60,451 bases of DNA, from positions 1-60,451 of the forward strand of contig NZ_FNPK01000018.1 of the NCBI RefSeq assembly GCF_900107285.1, read 5' to 3'. Below, in pieces: positions 22,173 to 29,759 of the stretch. The notes below the pieces were generated by a model. The model saw nothing but the letters and a program-made list of their open reading frames with translations. It was not told where the DNA came from and did no database searches. How positions within the stretch are numbered: the first letter of the stretch is position 1; each line of letters begins with the position of its first letter. The position numbers and the translations under genes were made by a program. This stretch comes from Acinetobacter kyonggiensis. Its GTDB lineage: Bacteria; Pseudomonadota; Gammaproteobacteria; Pseudomonadales; Moraxellaceae.

Positions 22173-23021
22173 ATGTGCCAGTTGCTCGGAATGAATTGTG
22201 CTACGCCAACAGATGTAACTTTCTCATTTCGTGGTTTTTCTCAACGTGCAGGTATTACCTCAGACCATTGTGATGGTTTTGGTATAGCCTTTTTTGAAGA
22301 TAAAGCCTGTCGACTTTTTGTTGATAATCAATCGGCAGTTGAATCTCCGATTGCTGAATTGGTTCGTAATTATCCGATTAAGTCGCGTAATGTGATTGCA
22401 CATATCCGCAAAGCAACGCAAGGCAAAATTAGCCTAGAAAATTCGCATCCATTTAGCCGTGAACTTTGGGGAAGGCAATGGATTTTTGCCCACAATGGCG
22501 ATTTGCATGGCTTCAATCCCTCTTTATCAGGACGTTTCACGCCCGTTGGAAATACCGACAGTGAACGTGCTTTCTGTTTTTTACTCGATCAATTGGTCAA
22601 TAAGTTTGGTTATCATGAACCGAAGCTTGATCAAATTTTTGCTTTGTTGGCAGAAGTCTCTCCAAAAATAGCAGAACACGGGACTTTTAATTTTTGTTTG
22701 TCCAATGGTCAGGCCTTATTTACTTATGCGATTACAAAATTGCATTGGTTGGTACGAGAGTATCCATTTAAACCTGCGCAATTGATTGATCTTGATGTCG
22801 AAGTCGATTTTAGTCAAGTCACTACGCCTGAGGATAGGGTCGCTGTGATTACCACTGAGCCTTTAACCCAAAATGAACTTTGGACAGCCTTTGCACCTGG
22901 TGAGATGATTTTATTTCAGTATGGACAGCCAATTTTGAAACAGCAAACCCATGTTGAACGCTTAGAACGTGAAAAATTAAATCCAGCATTAAAACGTATA
23001 ACCAAAGCAGATCAATATTAG
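22173..23021 (+). CDS. Class II glutamine amidotransferase (YafJ-like)
   Basis: 282 residues. Starting at ATG 22173 the protein begins MCQLLGMN, so Met removal exposes the N-terminal Cys nucleophile of class II glutaminases. NSHPF, WIFAHNGDL and GNTDSERAF are the glutamine-binding motifs. The frame is open from 22110, but only the internal ATG gives a functional N-terminus. YafJ-like proteins hydrolyse glutamine or related amides; the acceptor is unknown. Standalone, with no synthetase partner next to it. Confidence 0.9.
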   Translation: MCQLLGMNCATPTDVTFSFRGFSQRAGITSDHCDGFGIAFFEDKACRLFVDNQSAVESPIAELVRNYPIKSRNVIAHIRKATQGKISLENSHPFSRELWGRQWIFAHNGDLHGFNPSLSGRFTPVGNTDSERAFCFLLDQLVNKFGYHEPKLDQIFALLAEVSPKIAEHGTFNFCLSNGQALFTYAITKLHWLVREYPFKPAQLIDLDVEVDFSQVTTPEDRVAVITTEPLTQNELWTAFAPGEMILFQYGQPILKQQTHVERLEREKLNPALKRITKADQY

Positions 23022-23657
23022 ACCTCTTTCATAAATCAACAAATAATCATCAATTAGCAGTGAAATTAATATTGAAAGTTCCTTCTCTTGCGCCATATAT
23101 GGTTCAGGGAGAAGGTTAGGGTGAGGGGATTTTTTTAATAAAATCCTCACCCTGAGCGGTATTCCGCGCAAGTCTCCTTAAAAAGGAGAGGGAATATTCA
23201 TTGTGAATTTATTATTGTTTAAAAAATGCATTATGAAAGAAGCCTATTAGAGCATAAAATTAATCGCTGTGGATTTTAGCAATACTGGTTTAATATTTTT
23301 ATCGCTTTTTTAATGGGTAAAATATTTTAAAATTATTTTTATAAAAATATAAAAGAGTTATAATTTTTTATTTTAAATTACATGGAAATGGATTGTTTTT
23401 TTACCCATTCTGTTTAATCATTACTGTGATTTATTCAATAATAACCGCAGTTTTACTGGATTATTCGGGGCGATATTGGTTAAAAAATACTTGATCTTTT
23501 TAATTGGTATTAATTATAAAAATAATACATATCATGTGGTTATCTGGTTTTTAGAGCTTGAAGCTTAAAACCAACCATTTTGGTTCATTTTTATTTGTTT
23601 AAAATCAATATATTATATATTTATGTGATTAGTCGTATATATTTTATAGGGGTCGTA
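23022..23657. other. 636-base spacer: hairpin repeat and AT-rich leader, no gene seen
   Basis: The first part (23081-23197) is a repeat element listed separately. The rest is extremely AT-rich and carries an 11-bp inverted repeat AATGGGTAAAA (23312-23322) / TTTTACCCATT (23399-23409) 76 bases apart. No convincing open frame. It precedes the hemerythrin gene and must hold its promoter. Confidence 0.55.
23081..23197. repeat. Dispersed intergenic hairpin repeat, copy 1
   Basis: Three hairpins in a row: CCTTCTC / GAGAAGG (23081-23115), a long imperfect stem around 23118-23154 (AGGGTGAGG... / ...CCTCACCCT), and TCTCCTT-AAA-AAGGAGA (23173-23189). The last 22 bases (23176-23197) are identical to 50897-50918. 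This looks like a REP-type or small non-autonomous element. Confidence 0.65.
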
Positions 23658-24113
23658 ATGAAAATGAAATGGGTTCCAGAATATAATACTGGTATCGATG
23701 TGATTGACGATCAACACAAACGAATTCTTGATTATATCAATGAGATTGATGATTTTTCTCATCATACTAATCGTGAGCGTATTAAACAAATTCTTGATAA
23801 TATCATTGACTATACTCAATCACATTTTACCTTCGAAGAGTCTTTGCAAGAAGAAGCGGGTTATAAATATCGCGTACCACATAAACGTGTACATGATTTA
23901 TTTATTAAAAAAATTGAATCTTATCGTGACCGTTTTGAAATGGGACAGGCGATTGAAGGTGAATTACATGAAGTGCTATCAAAATGGTTAATTAACCATA
24001 TTCAGCACGATGATGCCGATTATGTCGGGGCGGTAAAAGAAAATATGATGGGGATTATTAAAGAAAAAGAACAGAAAAAAGGTAAAAATTGGTTTTCTCG
24101 TTTCTTTTCATAA
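23658..24113 (+). CDS. Bacteriohemerythrin
   Basis: 151 residues with every iron ligand of the hemerythrin four-helix bundle in place: His20 (DQH), His56 and Glu60 (SHFTFEE), His75 and His79 (PHKRVH), His114 and Asp119 (NHIQHDDADY). It binds O2 reversibly at a di-iron site and may store, deliver or sense oxygen. The frame is open from 23580, but AGGGG lies just before ATG 23658 and the conserved W-P-E-Y start is there. Standalone, with its own terminator. Confidence 0.93.
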   Translation: MKMKWVPEYNTGIDVIDDQHKRILDYINEIDDFSHHTNRERIKQILDNIIDYTQSHFTFEESLQEEAGYKYRVPHKRVHDLFIKKIESYRDRFEMGQAIEGELHEVLSKWLINHIQHDDADYVGAVKENMMGIIKEKEQKKGKNWFSRFFS

Positions 24114-24161
24114 AAAGAGAAAGAGCTAAAAATAATTAAAAGTAAGCATAATTTTGCGCTG

Positions 24162-24187
24162 AAAATCATTAGCAATAATGGTTTTCT
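24162..24187 (+). terminator. Terminator after the hemerythrin gene
   Basis: GAAAATCATTA / TAATGGTTTTC stem with a 4-base loop and one G-U pair, followed by TTTTTCTTTTT. Confidence 0.82.
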
Positions 24188-24252
24188 TTTTCTTTTTGAT
24201 TTTCCCCCATGACAAAGGCAAAATAGCGGAAGACTTTTTTTAGGATCGCATC

Positions 24253-25335
24253 ATGCAGGACAATGCTATGTCACGATGGCTATCGCCGCTGATGGCATTT
24301 TGTTTATCTTTTATCATCATTGCCACGTTAGCACCGATTGTTGGAATTCAGGTTGATCGTCAACTGGATTTTTGGTTGTTATGGTTAGGGACGATGCTTA
24401 TTTTAGCGTTACCTATCTGTTATTTAGAAATTGCCTTAGCCAAGCGTTCAAAAACCACGGCTCTAAATGCATTGTCAAGTTTAACGCGTGATGCGGATGC
24501 TTCTCAAAAATGGCGTTTAGTTGGTTGGTTGGCTGTTGTTTTTATCCCTTTTTTAGCAGGGGGGATGCTGTCTAATGCAAGTCAATTATTGGGGCATTTT
24601 GCCTTCAATGGGATTGCGCCCAATTTATTATTCGTATGCTTGGCCATTGTTGCTCTTGCACTTTCCTTTGCACCTAGACAAATTATTGTTGGGTTAAGTG
24701 TTGTTGCGGTGTTGGCTTCTTTGATACTCGCCAATATTTTGGGAACGGCATTACCTGCTTGGCATGTGACAGCTGTTGTATTTAGCGAATGGGGCAGTGC
24801 TACAGTCTTAGCATTGGTTGCCAGTGGACTCGGAATGGGCTTGTACTGGCAAAGTAGTTTGCCTGTGCTTAAACAACAAGAGGTTGCAACTCAAACTGCA
24901 TTACCTATTTGGATTGCACAATTATTTGCAGTGATTGCATTTGCTTTCTTTGCAGCAAATGCTGAAATTCCAAGTTTTACTTTTGTGCTTGCTGTCGTGA
25001 GTGTATCGGCACTGTTACTGAATATGGCACGTGAGCAACTCTTACAGCGTCAATTAAATATCGCGATTCAATGGCTGGTGATATTAGCTGCGGTATTTAT
25101 TTGGGCCATTCCTGCAATCAGTCCCATTTTTAATACACTATTGATGCTTTGGGGCTTGGTCATTTGTTTAATCTATGCTGTTTTTGCAGGATGGATCATG
25201 AAAATTAGTCATCTACGTAAGTCGATGAATTTCAGTAATGAGTTATTTTATAATTTGTGGCGTATTGCGGTGCGTGTGGTGCTGCCTGTATCAATTATCT
25301 TGGCGATCATCTCGATTATTGGGCAATTGCTCTAA
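24253..25335 (+). CDS. Polytopic membrane protein, weakly NSS-transporter-like
   Basis: 360 residues with about ten transmembrane segments. The early stretch LALPICYLEIALAKRS recalls the LPLxxLExxxGQ region of sodium:neurotransmitter symporters, but the protein is shorter than the usual 440-500 residues and the similarity is weak. ATG 24268 (MSRWLS) is an alternative start. Its stop codon overlaps the rnfH start by one base (TAATG), so translation is probably coupled. Substrate and role are unknown. Confidence 0.7.
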   Translation: MQDNAMSRWLSPLMAFCLSFIIIATLAPIVGIQVDRQLDFWLLWLGTMLILALPICYLEIALAKRSKTTALNALSSLTRDADASQKWRLVGWLAVVFIPFLAGGMLSNASQLLGHFAFNGIAPNLLFVCLAIVALALSFAPRQIIVGLSVVAVLASLILANILGTALPAWHVTAVVFSEWGSATVLALVASGLGMGLYWQSSLPVLKQQEVATQTALPIWIAQLFAVIAFAFFAANAEIPSFTFVLAVVSVSALLLNMAREQLLQRQLNIAIQWLVILAAVFIWAIPAISPIFNTLLMLWGLVICLIYAVFAGWIMKISHLRKSMNFSNELFYNLWRIAVRVVLPVSIILAIISIIGQLL

Positions 25336-25658
25336 TGAATGAGATACCACAGGTTTGGGTGGCATATGCCGCTCAAGATCAGCAGTTTCTTATCGCTGTT
25401 CCTTTTCAACAGGGCATGACTGCCTTCGATGCCATTGAGCAAAGTGGTATTCGGGCGCAGACGGATTTACCTGAACCGCTTGCTTTGGGAGTCTTTGGGG
25501 TGCGACTGCAAGATCCAGATCAAAGATTACAGTTCGGCGATCGTGTCGAGATTTATCGAGCACTGACCATTAATCCACAGGATATTCGTCGAAAACGTGC
25601 TGCTGAAAATCCAGTCGGACGTTATTGCCGCGGAAATCGCTTTAAACAATTGAAGTGA
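25335..25658 (+). CDS. rnfH: RnfH-family ubiquitin-like protein
   Basis: 107 residues of the RnfH (UPF0125) family, with a beta-grasp fold. Characteristic text: VWVAYAAQDQQFLIAVPFQQG near the start, GVFGVRLQDPDQRLQFGDRVEIYRALTINP and a basic tail RRKRAAE. The exact role is unknown; homologues sit near bamE, ratA and smpB in many proteobacteria, and bamE is next here too. The start is the ATG overlapping the upstream stop; the frame is open earlier but within the upstream gene. Confidence 0.9.
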   Translation: MNEIPQVWVAYAAQDQQFLIAVPFQQGMTAFDAIEQSGIRAQTDLPEPLALGVFGVRLQDPDQRLQFGDRVEIYRALTINPQDIRRKRAAENPVGRYCRGNRFKQLK

Positions 25659-25664
25659 TAAGAA

Positions 25665-25690
25665 AAACCCCTCATAGAGGGGTTTATTTT
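25665..25690 (+). terminator. Bidirectional terminator between rnfH and bamE
   Basis: AAACCCCTC / GAGGGGTTT stem with an ATA loop, followed by ATTTTT. Serves rnfH; its A-rich 5' side could also serve bamE from the other strand. Confidence 0.85.
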
Positions 25691-25703
25691 TATTTTAAAG
25701 CGT

Positions 25704-26102
25704 CTATAGTGGAGGCGCATTTAGAATCGCTTCTTTTGATCCTGGTAAGCCGGGTTGAGATTCTGGGATCGTTTCCAAGCCTTCAATCTTTTGTACCGTG
25801 CCGGTTTGATCGAAGTAAATTCTTAAGTGTTGACCGTGTGCTGCAGGGATTTTGGCTTTTTTAGCATACGTTCCTGGTATATAGTTGTAGATGTAGTCCC
25901 AACGTAAAGGATTCATTGGATCTGATACTGTAGGGCTACCGAGCAAAAAGCGAACTTGTTGGTGGCTCATACCGACTTGGATTTTTGAAGCTTGTGCTTG
26001 AGTTAAGGGTGTTCCTTGAGGAATATCAACTTTATAAACGCCCAAGGTCGAACAGCCTGCGAGCAGTGAAGTGACGAACAACGTCAACATGATTTTTTGC
26101 AT
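25704..26102 (-). CDS. bamE: Outer membrane protein assembly factor BamE
   Basis: 132-residue lipoprotein. The signal ends LLAGC (lipidated Cys near 17). The BamE/SmpA domain follows: VDIPQGTPLTQAQASKIQVGMSHQQVRFLLGSP and RWDYIYNY. BamE is a small outer-membrane lipoprotein stabilising the BamABCDE complex that folds beta-barrels. It is divergent from fur, a conserved arrangement. Confidence 0.95.
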   Translation of the reverse strand: MQKIMLTLFVTSLLAGCSTLGVYKVDIPQGTPLTQAQASKIQVGMSHQQVRFLLGSPTVSDPMNPLRWDYIYNYIPGTYAKKAKIPAAHGQHLRIYFDQTGTVQKIEGLETIPESQPGLPGSKEAILNAPPL

Positions 26103-26214
26103 TTTGCTACACTATCCCAAATTAATTATGATGCATTTGATCCACGGATAGATCATACTGCATCTAAACTTTGTTGCATATTCCAACTTTAAATTTGTTG
26201 AGAGACCTTTTTAC

Positions 26215-26652
26215 ATGCCTATTTCAAATCAAGATTTACGCAAAGCTGGACTTAAAGTTACGCTTCCACGAATTAAAATATTGGAATTATTAGAAAATTC
26301 AAGACAACACCATTTAAGCGCAGAAGACATTTATAAAACTTTACTCGAACAGGGTGAAGATGTCGGTTTAGCAACTGTGTATCGTGTGTTAACACAATTT
26401 GAAGCTGCTGGTATTATCCAACGTCATCATTTTGAAAATAATCATTCAGTTTTTGAAATTATGCAAGAAGATCATCATGATCATATTGTTTGTCAAAACT
26501 GTAACAAAGTGGTTGAATTCACCAATGATGTGATTGAACATCAACAGCATGAAGTAGCTGAAAAATATGGTTTTACTTTAACGGGTCACTCGTTAAACCT
26601 TTATGGTTACTGTGATTCACAAGAATGCCAAGATGCATACCGTAAAAAATAA
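26215..26652 (+). CDS. fur: Ferric uptake regulator Fur
   Basis: 145 residues. An N-terminal winged helix (LKVTLPRIKILELLE, then GLATVYRVLTQFEAAGI) is followed by a dimerisation/metal domain with QEDHHDHIVCQNC and a second Cys pair (CDSQEC), forming the structural zinc site. Fur-Fe2+ represses iron acquisition genes. No clear Fur box was recognised in its own upstream region. Ends with a strong terminator shared with pilU. Confidence 0.97.
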   Translation: MPISNQDLRKAGLKVTLPRIKILELLENSRQHHLSAEDIYKTLLEQGEDVGLATVYRVLTQFEAAGIIQRHHFENNHSVFEIMQEDHHDHIVCQNCNKVVEFTNDVIEHQQHEVAEKYGFTLTGHSLNLYGYCDSQECQDAYRKK

Positions 26653-26671
26653 TACGGTGTAATCTTAGTAT

Positions 26672-26705
26672 AAAAAAACAGGCTTCAAATGAAGCCTGTT
26701 TTTTT
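26672..26705. terminator. Bidirectional terminator between fur and pilU
   Basis: Perfect 15-bp stem AAAAAAACAGGCTTC / GAAGCCTGTTTTTTT with an AAAT loop. A-run and T-run on both sides allow use by both convergent genes. Confidence 0.95.
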
Positions 26706-26709
26706 GCTT

Positions 26710-27831
26710 TTAAGCTTGACCATCGAAAGTGATATTCGAATTTGCATGCATTAAGCGTTCAGCGCCTTCTTCAGACAATTTAATTTGTAGACGAAGGTCA
26801 TTGGGTGAATCGGCATGTTTCAATGCATCTTTATAGGTGATTTGTTTGGCTTTATAGAGGTCAAACAAAGCTTGGTCAAAGGTTTGCATGCCAAGCTCAC
26901 GCGAACGCTTCATCAATTCTTTAATTTCATGTACTTCACCTTTACGGATCAAATCTGAAATTAATGGTGAATTGATTAAAATTTCAATCGCAGCACGACG
27001 TGATTTACCATCAACACTTGGAATCAGTTGTTGAGCCACCATTGCTCTTAAATTAAGCGATAAATCCATAAACAACTGGTTATGACGGTCTGCATCAAAG
27101 AAGTGAATAATACGGTCAATTGCTTGGTTGGCATTGTTGGCGTGTAGTGTTGCAAACACCAAGTGACCTGTTTCAGCAAAGGCAATCGCATAATCCATGG
27201 TTTCACGTGAGCGAATCTCACCAATCAAAATCACATCGGGCGCTTGACGCAAGGTATTCTTTAATGCGATTTCAAATGAGTCGGTATCAATACCAACTTC
27301 ACGCTGGGTGATGATACAACCTGCATGCTGGTGAATAAATTCAATTGGGTCTTCAATGGTAATGATATGACCTTTAGAATTATGGTTACGATAACCAATA
27401 ATCGAGGCTAAAGAGGTTGATTTACCTGTACCCGTTGCACCCACGAAAATAATGATGCCACGTTTGGTCATCGCTAATTCTTTTAAAATAGGCGGTAACT
27501 TCAGCTCATCCATGGTTGGAATGACAGTTTCGATACGACGTAACACCATACCGGGTTGATCACGTTGTTGAAATGCACTGACACGAAAACGTGCAGTTTT
27601 GTCACGATTACTGATGGCAAAGTTACATTCACGCGTTTCAGCAAATTCCTTGCGCTGTTTCTCGCTCATGATGGAGTTTAAAAGTTGCCCAGTAATTTCA
27701 CCCGTTAGCTTGGTTTTGGCAATGGGTAAAATTTGACCATTAATTTTCATTGATGGTTCAACATCAGCCGTAATAAACAAGTCTGATGCTTTTTGTTGGA
27801 TCATCAAATTCAGTAAGTCGTTAAAATCCAT
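26710..27831 (-). CDS. pilU: Type IV pilus retraction ATPase PilU
   Basis: 373 residues of the PilT/PilU secretion ATPase family. Walker A is GATGTGKST, the Asp box reads ITIEDPIEFIHQH, and Walker B is VILIGEIRSRE. PilU works with PilT to retract type IV pili and increases force. It lies 25 bases after pilT on the same strand. The C-terminal tail (EEGAERLMHANSNITFDGQA) is longer than in PilT, as usual in PilU. Confidence 0.95.
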   Translation of the reverse strand: MDFNDLLNLMIQQKASDLFITADVEPSMKINGQILPIAKTKLTGEITGQLLNSIMSEKQRKEFAETRECNFAISNRDKTARFRVSAFQQRDQPGMVLRRIETVIPTMDELKLPPILKELAMTKRGIIIFVGATGTGKSTSLASIIGYRNHNSKGHIITIEDPIEFIHQHAGCIITQREVGIDTDSFEIALKNTLRQAPDVILIGEIRSRETMDYAIAFAETGHLVFATLHANNANQAIDRIIHFFDADRHNQLFMDLSLNLRAMVAQQLIPSVDGKSRRAAIEILINSPLISDLIRKGEVHEIKELMKRSRELGMQTFDQALFDLYKAKQITYKDALKHADSPNDLRLQIKLSEEGAERLMHANSNITFDGQA

Positions 27832-27856
27832 AATAAGATCCTAAATCCATTTAAAC

Positions 27857-28894
27857 TTATAAGAATGCTTCTGGTTGTTTCGCCATAGTACGCGCAGTTT
27901 GCGGGCTGATAATGCCTTTAGAAACTAAAGTTTTTAGGCTTTGATCCAGCGTGGTCATGCCGTAGTTGGCACCCGTTTGAATGGCAGAATACATTTGAGC
28001 GACTTTGTTTTCACGAATGAGGTTTCGAATGGCTGGAATACCAATCATGATTTCATGCGCTGCGACACGACCACCGCCATTTTTCTTAAGTAGTGTTTGA
28101 GAAATAACAGCCTGTAATGATTCAGAAAGCATGGCACGAACCATGTCTTTTTCTTCAGCAGGGAATACGTCAATTACACGGTCAATGGTTTTTGCCGCAG
28201 AAGTGGTATGTAGTGTACCAAAGACCAAGTGACCTGTTTCCGCGGCAGTCAGCGCCAAACGAATGGTTTCAAGGTCACGCATCTCACCGACCAGAATAAT
28301 GTCAGGGTCTTCACGAAGGGCCGAGCGTAGTGCTTCGTTAAAGCCATGTGTGTCACGATGGACTTCACGTTGGTTGACCAGACATTTTTTCGATTCGTGG
28401 ACAAATTCGATTGGGTCTTCGACGGTTAAAATATGGTCATAACGCTGGTCGTTAATATAATCGACCATTGCGGCAAGGGTGGTTGATTTACCCGAACCCG
28501 TTGGCCCTGTAACCAAAACGATACCGCGTGGAAAATTACAAATATCTTTGAAGATTTGCCCCATGCCAAGGTCTTCAATGGTTAAAACTTTTGATGGAAT
28601 GGTACGGAATACCGCACCTGCACCGCGGTTTTGATTGAATGCGTTGACACGGAAACGAGCCACACCCGGTACTTCAAAAGAAAAGTCAGTTTCAAGTTTT
28701 TCTTCAAAATCGCGGCGCTGTTTATCATTCATAATGTCGTACACCAATTTGTGTACTTCTTTATGTTCTAAAGCTGGTAAATTGATACGACGAACTTCAC
28801 CATCGACACGGATAAGTGGTGGCATACCCGCTGATAAGTGTAAGTCTGATGCCCCATTTTTAGCAGAAAAGGCCAGCAGTTCAGTAATGTCCAT
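27857..28894 (-). CDS. pilT: Type IV pilus retraction ATPase PilT
   Basis: 345 residues, full PilT length. Walker A GPTGSGKST is at about 130-138, the Asp box LTVEDPIEFVHES follows, Walker B is IILVGEMRD, and the C-terminal AIRNLIRENKVAQMYS is the conserved AIRNLIRE retraction motif. The hexameric motor depolymerises pili for twitching motility and DNA uptake. First gene of pilT-pilU, divergent from the YggS gene. Confidence 0.97.
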   Translation of the reverse strand: MDITELLAFSAKNGASDLHLSAGMPPLIRVDGEVRRINLPALEHKEVHKLVYDIMNDKQRRDFEEKLETDFSFEVPGVARFRVNAFNQNRGAGAVFRTIPSKVLTIEDLGMGQIFKDICNFPRGIVLVTGPTGSGKSTTLAAMVDYINDQRYDHILTVEDPIEFVHESKKCLVNQREVHRDTHGFNEALRSALREDPDIILVGEMRDLETIRLALTAAETGHLVFGTLHTTSAAKTIDRVIDVFPAEEKDMVRAMLSESLQAVISQTLLKKNGGGRVAAHEIMIGIPAIRNLIRENKVAQMYSAIQTGANYGMTTLDQSLKTLVSKGIISPQTARTMAKQPEAFL

Positions 28895-29003
28895 AATTTC
28901 CCCGAGATCATTTAAATGTTATTTATTTTGTTAGAATAATAAGGCTTTCCCAGAGCTTAACCAACAGTTAGTTTTAAGGGAGAGTGAAAAAAAGCTGAAT
29001 GAA

Positions 29004-29711
29004 ATGAGAACCTCGTCAATGAATAGTCTTCAAGCATCACGAAATCAAGTTTTACAGCACATTGCCGATGCCTGTAAACAAGCCCAGCGCGCGCCAGAAA
29101 CCGTACAGTTATTGGCTGTATCAAAAACTCACCCGAGTGAGTGCTTACGTGAAATGTACCAAACAGGGCAACGCGCATTTGGTGAAAATTATTTACAAGA
29201 GGCTTTGGATAAGATTGAAAATCTCAATGATTTAGCCATTGAGTGGCATTTTATCGGCCATGTTCAGCGCAATAAAACCAAACATTTGGCTGCAAGTTTT
29301 GCATGGGTACATGGCGTGGATCGTTTAATTATTGCTGAGCGTTTATCCAAGCAGCGCGAAGCCAATCAAGCGCCACTGAATATTTGTTTACAAGTCAATA
29401 TTGATGCCCAAGAAAGCAAAGATGGATGTCAGCCCAATGAAGTGGCGGAGTTGGTAAAAAATATTAGCCAATTGCCGCATTTAAAACTGCGTGGTTTGAT
29501 GGTGATTCCTGCACCTAACAACACCCATGCTTTTCTAGATGCCAAGCAACTTTTTGATGCGGTTAAACAGGAACATGCACAGCCTGAAGACTGGGATACC
29601 TTAAGTATGGGCATGTCTGGAGATATGGTTGAGGCCATTGCCGCAGGTTCAACCATGGTACGTGTTGGCACGGCACTTTTCGGTGCGCGAGATTATTCCA
29701 ATAAAGTATAA
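29004..29711 (+). CDS. YggS-family pyridoxal-phosphate homeostasis protein
   Basis: 235 residues of the alanine-racemase-fold PLPBP family. The PLP lysine lies in LLAVSKTHP near residue 40, the phosphate-binding SMGMSGDM near 195-202, and VRVGTALFGAR at the end. It binds PLP and buffers vitamin B6 and amino-acid pools, with no known catalysis. A second ATG at 29019 (MNSLQ) is possible; neither has a clear ribosome site. It is often found next to pilT in proteobacteria, as here. Confidence 0.94.
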   Translation: MRTSSMNSLQASRNQVLQHIADACKQAQRAPETVQLLAVSKTHPSECLREMYQTGQRAFGENYLQEALDKIENLNDLAIEWHFIGHVQRNKTKHLAASFAWVHGVDRLIIAERLSKQREANQAPLNICLQVNIDAQESKDGCQPNEVAELVKNISQLPHLKLRGLMVIPAPNNTHAFLDAKQLFDAVKQEHAQPEDWDTLSMGMSGDMVEAIAAGSTMVRVGTALFGARDYSNKV

Positions 29712-29721
29712 AATTCAGATA

Positions 29722-29757
29722 AAACAAGGCTGAGACGTTACAGCCTTGTTTGTTTTT
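29722..29757. terminator. Bidirectional terminator between YggS gene and sbcC
   Basis: Perfect 11-bp stem AAACAAGGCTG / CAGCCTTGTTT with an 8-base loop, then TGTTTTT; convergent sbcC ends 3 bases further. Confidence 0.9.
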
Positions 29758-29759
29758 GC

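Noticed and set aside
23081..23197. CRISPR array
   Set aside because: Hairpin units differ in sequence and spacing, and there are no equal-length repeats with unique spacers.
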